A stretch of 64,000 nucleotides of DNA from an uncultured Acetobacteraceae bacterium (lineage in GTDB: Bacteria; Pseudomonadota; Alphaproteobacteria; Acetobacterales; Acetobacteraceae): positions 27,752-91,751 of the forward strand of contig CAIVPZ010000049.1 of the NCBI GenBank assembly GCA_903907955.1, in the 5' to 3' direction. Under the pieces are notes generated by a model. It did not search any database, was not told where the DNA came from, and worked only from the letters and a program-made list of their open reading frames with translations. Positions 1 through 7,447 of the stretch are shown piece after piece; position 1 is the stretch's first letter, and each line of letters opens with the position of its first letter. The translations under genes were made by a program, and so were the position numbers.

Positions 1-850
1 ACGCCATGCCGAGTGTCTGCGTCCAGTCGGGCAGCGAGGTGTAGTGCAGGTGGTGCGGGCCGGCCCACATGTAGAGGAAGATCAGCGACCAGAAATGCAC
101 CACCGACAGCCGGTAGGAATACACCGGCCGGCCGGCCTGCTTGGGGACGAAGTAGTACATCATCCCGAGGAAGCCCGCGGTCAGGAAGAAGCCCACCGCG
201 TTGTGGCCATACCACCACTGCACCATGGCGTTCTGCACGCCGGAATAGACCACGTAGCTTTTCGCGGCGAACGGCGAGATCGGCACCGCGGCGTTGTTGA
301 CCAGCACCAGCACCGCGACCGTCAATATGAAGGCGAGGTAGAACCAGTTGGCCACATAGATGTGCGGCTCGGCCCGCTTGAGCAGCGTGCCGATGAACAC
401 GCCGGCGTAGAGCACCCAGATCAGCACCAGCCAGACGGTGATGTGCCACTCGGGCTCGGAGTATTCCTGGCCGCGCGAGAAGCCCATGACGTAGCTGGAT
501 GCCGCCATGACGATGAAGAACTGGTAGCCCCAGAAGATGAAGTCGTGCAGGGCGTCGGGGCCGGCCAGCCGGGCCCGGCAGGTGCGCTGCACCACGAAGA
601 ACGAAGTGGCGAACAGCGCATTGCCGCCGAAGGCAAACACGGCGGCCGAGGTGTGCACCGGCCGCAGCCGGCCAAAATTCAGGAATGACAGGCCGAGATT
701 GAACTCCGGCCAGGACAATTCGGTGGCGATATAGACGCCGAGCGAGAAAGCCACGACCGCCCAGAACATCGCCGCGATGGTGAATTTCTTGATGACCTCC
801 TCGTTGTAGGAGATCACCGGGCGCGCAGTCGCGAGCACCGCGTCAGCCAC
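1..850 (-). CDS. ccoN: cbb3-type cytochrome c oxidase subunit I (N-terminal part)
   Basis: The gene reads leftward off the window, so only about the first 283 residues are present. CcoN is the catalytic subunit of the C-family haem-copper oxidase, which reduces O2 at a haem b3/CuB centre in the inner membrane at low oxygen. Diagnostic segments are visible: [20 protein letters not shown] with a haem-ligand His, [11 protein letters not shown] with a CuB-ligand His, and [16 protein letters not shown] with the paired CuB histidines. The start is GTG 850, giving [22 protein letters not shown]; an in-frame GTG at 856 is the alternative. Both overlap the end of the small upstream ORF, so translation is probably coupled. 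A FixK/FNR-like box lies about 315 bp upstream of the start, as expected for a microaerobic oxidase. Confidence 0.95.
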   Translation of the reverse strand, partial: MADAVLATARPVISYNEEVIKKFTIAAMFWAVVAFSLGVYIATELSWPEFNLGLSFLNFGRLRPVHTSAAVFAFGGNALFATSFFVVQRTCRARLAGPDALHDFIFWGYQFFIVMAASSYVMGFSRGQEYSEPEWHITVWLVLIWVLYAGVFIGTLLKRAEPHIYVANWFYLAFILTVAVLVLVNNAAVPISPFAAKSYVVYSGVQNAMVQWWYGHNAVGFFLTAGFLGMMYYFVPKQAGRPVYSYRLSVVHFWSLIFLYMWAGPHHLHYTSLPDWTQTLGMA

Positions 851-1064
851 GGCCACCGTCCCCGGCCAGCGCCGCGTCCGCCCGTGCCGCCTCCATCCGC
901 CGGATGACCTTCAGCGCCAGCCCCCAGTTGAATGCGCCCGCGAAGGCGACCAGGGAGAGGCCGAACACGTAGATTTCCTGGTCAAGCGCCCGCGCGGCCA
1001 GCACCAGGCCAACCAGACCCAGCAGCGCCACGAAAACGCCGACGACAATGTCGCCCACATTCAT
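843..1064 (-). CDS. small membrane protein preceding ccoN
   Basis: A 73-residue protein beginning [20 protein letters not shown]. It has two likely membrane helices, at about residues 5-24 and 31-50, followed by a charged Arg/Ala-rich tail. The ATG at 1064 is the first start that opens directly into the hydrophobic segment, and an upstream extension to 1166 looks non-coding. Its stop overlaps the ccoN start region, so it is the first gene of the oxidase operon and is probably co-translated with ccoN. I do not recognise the family; it is not CcoQ or CcoS by sequence. A role in oxidase assembly or stability is inferred from position only. Confidence 0.7.
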   Translation of the reverse strand: MNVGDIVVGVFVALLGLVGLVLAARALDQEIYVFGLSLVAFAGAFNWGLALKVIRRMEAARADAALAGDGGRG

Positions 1065-1165
1065 ACCACACCCCGCATTGTGATGCCTGCGGCACACCGC
1101 AGCGCATGGCTGCGCCCGCTCCGGCGGGCACGCCGGCAACGTGCTCCCAGGGGTCACAACCGGCA

Positions 1166-1179
1166 TTGACGCAGATCAA
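1166..1179 (-). promoter_or_regulatory. FNR/FixK-type anaerobox upstream of the cbb3 operon
   Basis: TTGACGCAGATCAA matches the FNR/FixK consensus TTGAY-N4-RTCAA. It lies 102 bp upstream of the small ORF that leads into ccoN. FNR/FixK control of cbb3 oxidase operons is well established in alphaproteobacteria. The site is nearly symmetric, so it could also act rightward on the TauE/SafE-like gene at 1298. Confidence 0.7.
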
Positions 1180-1237
1180 CACAATGAATCTCATGCGTCA
1201 TCGGCATGACAGCGATGCAGAAGGAAGTTGCCGCTCA

Positions 1238-1262
1238 CAATTGTTCCGACCGGCAACAATTG
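1238..1262 (+). promoter_or_regulatory. perfect 8-bp inverted repeat upstream of the TauE/SafE-like gene
   Basis: CAATTGTT, nine bases, then AACAATTG form a perfect dyad ending 35 bp before the ATG at 1298. Its A/T content stands out against the G/C-rich surroundings. The spacing fits a dimeric regulator operator or a leader hairpin; no regulator is identifiable from the sequence. Confidence 0.4.
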
Positions 1263-1297
1263 ACAAGCGCCAGCCGCAACTCCATTCGCCGGCAGGC

Positions 1298-2050
1298 ATG
1301 ACCGAACACTTCGCCTGGCTCGACACGCTCTGCGGCCCCGGCGCCATCGCCGGCTCCGGGCCGGCGCTGCTGCTCGGGCTGCTGCTGGCGGGGGCGGCGG
1401 GCAGCGTGGCGCATTGCGCGCCGATGTGCGGGCCGTTCGTGCTGGGCCAGGTGTCCGACCGGCTGGCCCGCATCCCGGCGGCGCGGCTGTGCGAATCGGC
1501 GCGGCTGTCGAGCGCGCTGCTGCTGCCGTATCACGCCGGGCGCCTGACCACCTACGCCGCGCTCGGCGCCCTGGCCGCAGCGGCCGGCAGCGTCCCGCCC
1601 ACCGGCGGCTGGCTGGGCGCAGTGCCTGGGCTGCTGCTGCTGATCGCGGCCCTGCTGTTCCTCGGCCAGGCGCTGGCCCGCCTGGCCCCCGGAATGCGGC
1701 CGGCATTGCCGGCGCCGCCGGGCTGGACCCGGCTGGTGCGGCGGTTCGCCGGGCAGGTGGACCGCAGCCGCCCCGGTGGCGGCTTCCTGCTGGGCGTCGC
1801 GCTGGGGTTCCTGCCGTGCGGTCTGCTCTACGCCGCGATCGCCGCCGCCGCCGCGACCGGCAGCCCCGCCGGCGGCGCACTGGCCATGCTGGCGTTCGGG
1901 CTGGGCACCGTGCCGGGCCTCATCGCCGTGGGGGTGGCCGGGCAGGCGGCCGGACGCGCGTGGCACCGCGGCGTCGCGGTTGCGGCGCCGGTGCTGCTGC
2001 TGGCGAATGCGGCGCTGCTGGGCGCCATGGCCTGGCAACGGCTCGGGTAG
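1298..2050 (+). CDS. TauE/SafE-like (UreH-type) membrane protein
   Basis: A 250-residue polytopic membrane protein, divergent from the cco operon. It begins MTEHFAWLDTLCGPGAIAGS and carries about six helices. Two motifs are typical of the UreH/SafE transmembrane family: a GSVAHCAPMCGPF motif near residue 40 and an LGFLPCGLLYAAIAAA motif near residue 170, both with cysteines that could handle a metal. Members of this family are often found beside cbb3 oxidase genes, where copper or metal delivery is suspected; that link is inference here. Upstream in-frame extension to 932 is possible but reads across the regulatory region and looks non-coding, so the ATG at 1298 is preferred. Confidence 0.8.
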   Translation: MTEHFAWLDTLCGPGAIAGSGPALLLGLLLAGAAGSVAHCAPMCGPFVLGQVSDRLARIPAARLCESARLSSALLLPYHAGRLTTYAALGALAAAAGSVPPTGGWLGAVPGLLLLIAALLFLGQALARLAPGMRPALPAPPGWTRLVRRFAGQVDRSRPGGGFLLGVALGFLPCGLLYAAIAAAAATGSPAGGALAMLAFGLGTVPGLIAVGVAGQAAGRAWHRGVAVAAPVLLLANAALLGAMAWQRLG

Positions 2051-2090
2051 GTAAAGGTAAGGTCAGGAGGCTGCGCTGGCCCCCATGCCT

Positions 2091-2194
2091 CGGAGCCTGA
2101 AAAACAATCGAACTTGAAAAAGAACGCCCGCTGATATCATTGAGTTTTCCGCCATCGTTCGGCGGCTTGCGGGCATTCTTTTTCAAACTCTCAG
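2091..2194 (-). repeat. palindromic element family A, copy 1
   Basis: One of eight related elements in the window. On the minus strand it begins with the TGA that terminates dksA. It then runs GAGTTTGAAAAAGAATGCCCGC, an inner stem CCGCC/GGCGG, the conserved AATGATATCAGCGGGC, and the matching arm ending TTTTTCAAGTTCGATTG. The outer arms of this copy pair perfectly (AAAAAGAATGCCCGC with GCGGGCGTTCTTTTT). The reading frame KNARKPP...LNDISGRSFSSSIVFQAP is open across it. This copy lacks an ATG in the usual position. Confidence 0.85.
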
Positions 2195-2607
2195 TCGTCG
2201 CGGTGCACCCGCTCCATCCGCTCATGCCGCTCCTGCGCCTCGATCGACAGCGTGGCGATCGGCCGCGCCTCCAGCCGCTTCAGGCCGATCGGCTCGCCGG
2301 TTTCCTCGCAGAACCCGTAGGTTCCGCCCTCCAACCGCGCCAGCGCCTGATCGATCTTGGAGATCAGTTTGCGGGCACGGTCGCGGGTGCGCAGTTCCAG
2401 CGCCCGGTCGGTCTCGACACTGGCGCGATCCGTGATGTCGGACTCGCGGATCCCGCCCTGCGACAGGCTGGCCAGCGTGCCGTCCGCCTCGCGCAGCAGA
2501 TCGCCGCGCCACCGCAGCAGTTTCTGACGAAAATACTCGGCCTGGAGAGGATTCATGAACTCCTCGTCCTCCGACGGGCGGTAATCGGGGGGCAGAGTCA
2601 TCATCAT
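2191..2607 (-). CDS. dksA: RNA polymerase-binding transcription factor DksA
   Basis: A 138-residue DksA/TraR-family protein. It binds the RNA polymerase secondary channel and modulates transcription together with ppGpp. Visible features are the N-terminal coiled-coil region (EYFRQKLLRWRGDLLREADG, then DRASVETDRALELRTRDRARKLISKI) and the C-terminal TYGFCEETGEPIGLKRLEAR followed by SIEAQERHERM. Only one of the four zinc-ligand cysteines of the E. coli protein is present. This is the usual alphaproteobacterial form and should not be read as damage. The ORF starts with three Met codons, so the exact start is uncertain by two residues. Its stop codon TGA belongs to the end of palindromic element copy 1. 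Confidence 0.93.
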   Translation of the reverse strand: MMMTLPPDYRPSEDEEFMNPLQAEYFRQKLLRWRGDLLREADGTLASLSQGGIRESDITDRASVETDRALELRTRDRARKLISKIDQALARLEGGTYGFCEETGEPIGLKRLEARPIATLSIEAQERHERMERVHRDD

Positions 2608-2752
2608 CGTGTCAGATCCTGCGGACGTTTCTTCAGCCCCGCCGCGGCGGCATGCTCGGACCGCTCAGCAACCCCGACGTTGGTGCGCCGGCTTATAGCC
2701 ACGCAGGGAAGGCGAGCCAAGGGGACATGGCTGCCCGCCGATGATAACGCTG

Positions 2753-3166
2753 TCAGGAGGTTGTGATGGTCTCGTGACGTGCCAACTCCACCCGCGCCCG
2801 CAAGGCCACGTCCGCCATCGCCTGGCGCAGCCCCGGATCGGCCGCAGCCGGAACATTCCCGGCCAGCACGGCCAGACGGCGCAGCGTTGCCGGGTCCGCG
2901 CGCCCCTCCAGCAGCGCCTGCTGAAGCCTGACCAGTTCCGCCAACATCACATTCCCGTGACGCCGCGCCTCGCGGTCGCGCACCTCGCCGCTCTCCGCCT
3001 CCTGCAGCGCCAGCATGCCGCCGAGCGACACCCCGGCCGGCGCCGCCGGACCCGCCGCCGCCTCCGCCCGGCCGGACGGCACCGCGAACCCCGCATTGCG
3101 CGCCGGCGGGCGCGGCGCGGTCCGCGCCGGCGGGACCACCGGTCCGATTCCGTCCACCCAACTCAT
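2753..3166 (-). CDS. fliX: flagellar assembly regulator FliX
   Basis: A 137-residue FliX-family protein. In Caulobacter, FliX couples completion of early flagellar structures to activation of the sigma-54 activator FlbD. The family core is visible from about residue 45: GVSLGGMLALQEAE, then RDREARRHGNVMLAEL and LQQALLEG. The N-terminus MSWVDGIGPV is typical. The ATG at 3166 has a strong ribosome site (AAGGAGG) eight bases upstream; longer in-frame starts read through the divergent flgI promoter. It is divergent from flgI, the arrangement known in Caulobacter. Confidence 0.92.
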   Translation of the reverse strand: MSWVDGIGPVVPPARTAPRPPARNAGFAVPSGRAEAAAGPAAPAGVSLGGMLALQEAESGEVRDREARRHGNVMLAELVRLQQALLEGRADPATLRRLAVLAGNVPAAADPGLRQAMADVALRARVELARHETITTS

Positions 3167-3204
3167 CCGCACCCTCCTTGCCCGGCCCGGCTTGCCCGGC
3201 CCGT

Positions 3205-3237
3205 CCTGCCGCCCGGCAGCACATGCCGGGCGGCAGG
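3205..3237. promoter_or_regulatory. 14-bp perfect inverted repeat between fliX and flgI
   Basis: CCTGCCGCCCGGCA and its exact complement are separated by five bases (GCACA). The dyad lies 35 bp upstream of the flgI sigma-54 promoter and 39 bp upstream of the fliX start. This is a good place for a bacterial enhancer site for an FlbD-type activator serving both genes. It could instead be a transcript hairpin; there is no T-run on either side to make it an intrinsic terminator. Confidence 0.5.
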
Positions 3238-3272
3238 ATGAGCGGAGCCGCGCAGGCCGCTGCTTCCGGCGC

Positions 3273-3288
3273 TGGCACGCGCCTTGCT
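3273..3288 (+). promoter_or_regulatory. sigma-54 (-24/-12) promoter for flgI
   Basis: TGGCACGCGCCTTGCT matches the sigma-54 consensus TGGCAC-N5-TTGCW exactly. It lies about 80 bp upstream of the flgI GTG. Class III/IV flagellar genes of stalked and related alphaproteobacteria are sigma-54 dependent and controlled by FlbD/FliX, and fliX is the divergent neighbour. Confidence 0.85.
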
Positions 3289-3365
3289 TTGCCGCCCGCC
3301 ACCATGACAGCCAGTCCTTAACGTCTTCCTCGTACTCCGCCCGTGCCGGCCTGAAGGAACACGCT

Positions 3366-4493
3366 GTGCCGCGACAATTCCTTGCCCCGCTGGCCGTTGC
3401 CCTGCTGGGCGCCCTCCTGCTGGTTCCGCTGCTTGGCGCCGCGCCGGTCGCCGCGCAGGTGCGCATCAAGGACATCGCCGACCTGGAAGGCGTGCGTGAC
3501 AACCAGTTGCTCGGCTACGGCCTGGTGGTCGGGCTGAACGGCACCGGCGACCAGATCGACTCGGCGGTGTTCACCCGCGAATCGCTGATCGGCATGCTGG
3601 AGCGGCTGGGGGTCAACACCCGCGACCAGGTCGGCAAGCTGAAGACCAAGAACGTGGCGGCGGTGATGGTCACCGCCAACCTGCCCGCCTTCGCCCGCAC
3701 CGGCAGCCGGATCGACATCGCCGTCTCCGCCCTGGGTGACGCCAAGGACCTGACCGGCGGCACCCTGCTGGTCACCTCCCTGCTGGCCGCCGATGGCGAG
3801 GTCTACGCGGTCGCCCAGGGGGCGCTGACCACCGGCGCCATCGCCGCCCGCGGCGCCGCCGCCTCGGTCACCCGCGGCGTGCCCACCTCCGGGCGCATCG
3901 CCAACGGCGCCACGGTTGAACGCGAGGTCGGCTACCAGCTCGGCAACCATCCCACCCTGCGCCTCGGCCTGCGCAACCCCGACCTGACCACCGCCCTGCG
4001 CATGGCCGCGGCGATCAACCATGCCGTCGGCGCAGGCACCGCCCATGCCACCGACCCGCGCACCGTCGCCGTCGATCTCGGCAGCCGCGATGTCATCACC
4101 ACGCTGGCCCAGATCGAGGAGCTGCGGGTCGAGCCCGACAATGCCGCCATCGTGGTGATCGACGAGGCCAGCGGCACCATCGTCATGGGTGCCAATGTCC
4201 GGGTCAGCACCGTCGCCATCGCCCAGGGCAACCTGACCATCCGGGTGACGGAAACGCCGGAGGTCAGCCAGCCCGGCCCGCTCTCCAACGGCACCACCAC
4301 CACGGTGCCGCGCACCAACATCCAGGTGGACGACGCCCGCGACAAGCGGCTCGGCATCCTGCACGGCAACATCACCCTGCGCGATCTGGTGGGCGGGCTG
4401 AATTCGCTCGGCGTCGGGCCGCGCGACATGATCACCATCCTCCAGTCCATCAAGGCCGCCGGCGCGCTGCAGGCCGAGATGCAGGTGCGCTGA
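3366..4493 (+). CDS. flgI: flagellar P-ring protein FlgI
   Basis: A 375-residue protein that forms the periplasmic P-ring around the flagellar rod. An N-terminal signal peptide covers about residues 1-30 (FLAPLAVALLGALLLVPLLG...VAAQ). The mature start VRIKDIADLEGVRDNQLLGY and GLVVGLNGTGDQ are FlgI hallmarks, and the C-terminus ending LNSLGVGPRDMITILQSIKA is conserved. The GTG at 3366 places the signal peptide at the N-terminus; extension to 3015 crosses the promoter and is rejected. Its stop overlaps the ATG of the next gene, so the three flagellar genes form an operon. Confidence 0.96.
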   Translation: MPRQFLAPLAVALLGALLLVPLLGAAPVAAQVRIKDIADLEGVRDNQLLGYGLVVGLNGTGDQIDSAVFTRESLIGMLERLGVNTRDQVGKLKTKNVAAVMVTANLPAFARTGSRIDIAVSALGDAKDLTGGTLLVTSLLAADGEVYAVAQGALTTGAIAARGAAASVTRGVPTSGRIANGATVEREVGYQLGNHPTLRLGLRNPDLTTALRMAAAINHAVGAGTAHATDPRTVAVDLGSRDVITTLAQIEELRVEPDNAAIVVIDEASGTIVMGANVRVSTVAIAQGNLTIRVTETPEVSQPGPLSNGTTTTVPRTNIQVDDARDKRLGILHGNITLRDLVGGLNSLGVGPRDMITILQSIKAAGALQAEMQVR

Positions 4494-4783
4494 TGGCCCC
4501 GGTGCAGCCTTCCCCGGCCGAACTCGCCAGCCCCGGTGCCGCCCGCACCTGGCGCGCCGCACAGGATTTCGAGGCGATGGCGCTGACGCAGATGCTGACG
4601 CCGATGTTCGCCACCGTGGACACCTCCGCCGGCCCGTTCGGCGGCGGCGAAGGGGAGCAGGCGTTCAAGCCTTTCCTCACCGATGCGATCGCCCGCCAGA
4701 TGGAAACGCATGGCGGGATCGGCCTGGCCATGCCGGTGTGGCAACAGATGCTGCGCCTGCAGGAAGCGGAGACCCACGCATGA
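4493..4783 (+). CDS. flgJ: rod-binding protein, FlgJ N-terminal domain only
   Basis: A 96-residue protein with the FlgJ N-terminal (rod-binding, CheL-like) domain: AAQDFEAMALTQMLTPMF, then FGGGEGEQAFKPFLTDAIAR and HGGIGLAMPVWQQMLRLQ. It lacks the C-terminal peptidoglycan hydrolase domain of the E. coli protein. That short form is usual in alphaproteobacteria, where a separate hydrolase completes rod assembly. It is translationally coupled to flgI on the left (stop and start overlap) and to the FlgN-like gene on the right. Confidence 0.9.
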   Translation: MAPVQPSPAELASPGAARTWRAAQDFEAMALTQMLTPMFATVDTSAGPFGGGEGEQAFKPFLTDAIARQMETHGGIGLAMPVWQQMLRLQEAETHA

Positions 4784-5193
4784 CCGCCCTTCAAACCACC
4801 GACCTGCCGACCGCCGCGGCGGCGCTGGCGACGCTGCTGGAGCAGGAGAACCGGCTGCTCGCAGCGCTCGACCTGGCCGCCGCCGCCGCTCTGCTGCCGG
4901 CCAAGCAGGGCGCCGCCGCCGCCTTCCTCCGGGCGCAGGCGCAGACGCAGGCATCCGGCGGCCTGCCGGCGGCATCGCGTGAAGCGGCAGCCGGCCTGGG
5001 GACACGCCTGCGCATGCTGGCGGCGGAAAACCGCCGGCTGCTGGAACGCGGCCTGGCGGCGCAGGAACGCGTGATCGCGGTGATCGCCCGGGCGGCACGG
5101 CGGCACCCGCCGACGGCGCCGCGCTACGGCATCTCCGGCGCGCTCACCGGGCCGCGCATGGTGGCGCCGCTGGCCATCTCGACGCGAGCGTAG
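4780..5193 (+). CDS. FlgN-like flagellar protein (putative chaperone)
   Basis: A 137-residue, Ala/Leu-rich, mostly helical protein starting MTALQTTDLPTAAAALATLLEQENRLLAALDL and ending PRYGISGALTGPRMVAPLAI. The heptad-like Leu/Ala pattern with a LxxENRLL segment resembles FlgN/FliT-type export chaperones. Its place as the third gene of the flgI-flgJ operon (ATGA overlap) supports a flagellar role. Sequence identity to a named family is weak by eye, so chaperone function for hook-associated proteins is inference. Confidence 0.65.
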   Translation: MTALQTTDLPTAAAALATLLEQENRLLAALDLAAAAALLPAKQGAAAAFLRAQAQTQASGGLPAASREAAAGLGTRLRMLAAENRRLLERGLAAQERVIAVIARAARRHPPTAPRYGISGALTGPRMVAPLAISTRA

Positions 5194-5313
5194 CGGCCGG
5201 CGGCAAAGTCCCTACCGGCCACGGCACGCCCGTGATACGCGCGCCGCCAGGCCCGGCCTGCCGGCGCGCGGGCTGTGCCATGTGACCGCCGCCGTCTGCA
5301 AAGGGCCGCCCTG

Positions 5314-6270
5314 ATGCGCATCGCTCTGCTGGTGCCCGCACCGCTGCACGCCGTCTCCGGCGGCAACGCCTATGACCGCGCCCTGCTGGACGGGCTGCGC
5401 GCCGCCGGGCACGAAGCGCAGGCCATCGAAGGCGCCGCCGCCTTCGACTCGCTGCCGGCCGATGTGCTGCCGGTGATCGACGGCCGCGCCCTGCCCGCTT
5501 TCATCGACCGCGCCGCCGCGATGGCCGCGCGCCGCACGATCGGGCTGCTTCACCATCCCATCGCCCCGGAATCCGGCGCCACCGGGGCGGCCGGGCGCAG
5601 CCTGATGCCTTTGCTGTCGCGCGTCATCGCCACCAGCCACGCCGTCGCCGCGCAACTCGCCGCCGATTTCGGCATCGACGTCGCCGTGGTGGAGCCGGGC
5701 ACCGCCGACCTGCCGCGCAGCCCGGGTTCCGGCGGACCGGACTGCGCCATCCTCTCGGTGGGCGCACTGGTGCCGCGCAAGGGGCACGATGTGCTGCTGC
5801 GCGCGCTGGGCAAACTGTTTGACCTCAACTGGCATCTGACCATCGTCGGCAGCGCCGGCCGCGACCCCGTGCACGCCCACGCCCTGCAGGCGCTCGCCGA
5901 GCGACTCGGCATCACCCGGCGCGTCAGCTTCGCCGGCGAGGTCGCCCCGGCCAGATTGGAATCCCTGTGGCGGGGCGCCGACATCTTTGCCCTGGCGACG
6001 TATTGGGAAGGCTACGGCACGACAATCGCCGAGGCGCTGAAACGCGGCATACCGGTCGCGATCACCGCTGGCGGCGGCGCCGGCGCGCTGGTGACGCCGC
6101 TCAGCGGCGTGGTGTGCGCGCCGGGCGACGAAGTGACGCTGTCGAAATCCCTGCGCCGGCTGATCTTCGACCGTGACCTTCGCCGGACGACTGCCGACGC
6201 CGCCTGGGCGGAGGGGCAGGCGCTGCCGGACTGGCCTTCGCAGGGCCGCCTGTTTGCGGCCGCACTGTAG
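5314..6270 (+). CDS. glycosyltransferase, GT4-type
   Basis: A 318-residue GT-B-fold glycosyltransferase. The N-terminal half begins MRIALLVPAPLHAVSGGNAYDRAL. The C-terminal half has the GT4 features ILSVGALVPRKGHDVLLRAL, LTIVGSAGRDP, VSFAGEV, and the sugar-nucleotide-binding TYWEGYGTTIAEALKRGIPV with its conserved Glu. Upstream in-frame codons to 5275 lack coding character, so the ATG at 5314 is chosen. It lies just downstream of the flagellar genes but 120 bp apart; glycosylation of a flagellar or envelope product is possible but not shown. A set of palindromic hairpins follows it. Confidence 0.85.
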   Translation: MRIALLVPAPLHAVSGGNAYDRALLDGLRAAGHEAQAIEGAAAFDSLPADVLPVIDGRALPAFIDRAAAMAARRTIGLLHHPIAPESGATGAAGRSLMPLLSRVIATSHAVAAQLAADFGIDVAVVEPGTADLPRSPGSGGPDCAILSVGALVPRKGHDVLLRALGKLFDLNWHLTIVGSAGRDPVHAHALQALAERLGITRRVSFAGEVAPARLESLWRGADIFALATYWEGYGTTIAEALKRGIPVAITAGGGAGALVTPLSGVVCAPGDEVTLSKSLRRLIFDRDLRRTTADAAWAEGQALPDWPSQGRLFAAAL

Positions 6271-6279
6271 CAGCCCAAA

Positions 6280-6360
6280 CCAGGGGGCAGTGGCCCCCTG
6301 GATCAAGCAACGGGTTCCAAGGGCAAAGCCCTTGGTGAGGTCCAGCGGCAAAGCCCCTGG
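6280..6360. repeat. family B G/C hairpin repeats (three stems)
   Basis: Three tandem palindromes follow the glycosyltransferase gene: CCAGGGGGC-AGTG-GCCCCCTGG at 6280-6301, CCAAGGGC-AAA-GCCCTTGG at 6317-6335, and an imperfect CCAGCGGC-AAA-GCCCCTGG at 6342-6360. Similar units recur at 17291, 24366 and 58281. None has a T-run, so they look like REP-type intergenic elements and not classical terminators, although they could stall or protect transcripts. Confidence 0.75.
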
Positions 6361-6390
6361 TGGGGTTCGCGGCAACGCCCCGCCAGGCGC

Positions 6391-6903
6391 CTATGCGGAT
6401 TCACCGCTGGGCGCCGCCTCAGCCGGGGCCGGGGCCGGGGCCGGGGTCTCGGTCTTCTTGCGGCGCGTGATGGTGCGCTTCACCGGCGGCTTCGCGACAG
6501 CTTTCCCGGCGGCGGCCTTGGCCGGCGCAGCGGCGCGCGTTTGCTGCTTCGGCGCGGCCTTCCTGGCAGCGGCCTGCTTCGGCGCGGCGGCGGCAGCGCG
6601 CGGCGCCTTCTTCGCCGCGGCCGTCGTTTTCGCCGCCGCCCGGGTTCCGGTGGCCTTTGCCCCGGCCTTCGTCGCCACTGCCTTCCTTGGCGCGGCTGCC
6701 TTCTTCGGCGCTGCGGCCTTCTTCGTCGCTGCGGCTTTCTTCGGCGCCGCCTTCTTCGGCGCGGTGGCCGTTGCGGCTGCCCTGGTGGCCGGCTTTTTCG
6801 CCGCGACTTTCCTGGCGGCCGGCTTGGCAGCCGCCTTCTTCGTGGGCGCCCGCACCGCCAGCGCCATGGCGCCCGGCGGGGTCTTGGTTGCTTCGGTCGT
6901 CAC
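6391..6903 (-). CDS. histone H1-like Ala/Lys-rich DNA-binding protein
   Basis: A 170-residue, very basic protein of low complexity. From about residue 20 it is built of tandem AAxKKAA/PKKAAA units (KKAAAKPAARKVAAKK, APKKAAPKKAAATKKAAA) and ends TRRKKTETPAPAPAPAEAAP. It resembles bacterial histone H1-like and AlgP-type C-terminal-tail proteins that bind DNA non-specifically and compact the nucleoid. The GTG at 6903 is chosen because AAGGAG lies nine bases upstream; a longer frame to 7041 has no such site. The number of repeat units is likely to vary between strains. Confidence 0.75.
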   Translation of the reverse strand: MTTEATKTPPGAMALAVRAPTKKAAAKPAARKVAAKKPATRAAATATAPKKAAPKKAAATKKAAAPKKAAAPRKAVATKAGAKATGTRAAAKTTAAAKKAPRAAAAAPKQAAARKAAPKQQTRAAAPAKAAAGKAVAKPPVKRTITRRKKTETPAPAPAPAEAAPSGESA

Positions 6904-7373
6904 CTGGAGGAACTCCTTGTTGGCCGTGATGGAGAATTCCGGCACCTCGAACCGCCGCAGTTGCGGCCGGTTCCGCAACATGCAGTTGCCACGTGGCGGG
7001 ATCGCGACGGACCGAAAAACCTGCCGGCGACGAACCGCCACGACGCGGCGCAGATGCGTCCGCTGCGTGCGATCGCGCGGGCAGTCCGGTGCGCCGCCGG
7101 CATCGATGGAGGTGACGATCCCACGTCCAGCGCGGGCACCCGCATCGCTGTCGCCGGCACGCGAATGGCAGGTTTCCCGTCGGCGCCGTTGCGCGGTCGG
7201 CTACGCTCTGCCCGGACGAGACTGCGGCCCATCGACCGTACCTTCCCAGTTGCACACACCTGCCGATGCTTGTGTCTGGACTCGCGAATCGGTCAGGCGC
7301 GCACAGACTCCGCTATCCGCGTCCCGCCCGCCGCTGTCAATAAAAAGCAACCATTACTTGGGGTGATCGCCAC
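6904..7373. other. 470-bp gene-free stretch between H1-like gene and prpC terminator
   Basis: No convincing gene is seen on either strand. Frames here are open only because of high G+C, and their codon use is poor. It contains the leader of the H1-like gene, including a hairpin TTGCGG-CCGGTT-CCGCAA at 6961-6978 about 60 bp upstream of its start. An A/T-richer patch around 7336-7365 may hold a promoter, but no clear -35/-10 pair could be assigned. Confidence 0.5.
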
Positions 7374-7393
7374 AAAAAAACGCGCCGCGGCGC
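7374..7393 (-). terminator. intrinsic terminator of prpC
   Basis: On the minus strand, the self-complementary GCGCCGCGGCGC (7382-7393) is followed after one base by seven consecutive T residues (7380-7374). It lies 55 bp beyond the prpC stop codon. This is the clearest rho-independent terminator in the window and ends the prpD-prpC transcript. Confidence 0.85.
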
Positions 7394-7447
7394 ATCCCCG
7401 GCGCTGCCTGATCCGCGGGCGCAACCGCCGTCACGCCCGCCGGCTGA

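Noticed and set aside
932..1297. In-frame extension of the TauE/SafE-like gene back to 932
   Set aside because: It is Arg/Pro-rich noise antisense to the small ccoN-leader gene and would run through the anaerobox and the 25-bp dyad; the ATG at 1298 opens into the first membrane helix.
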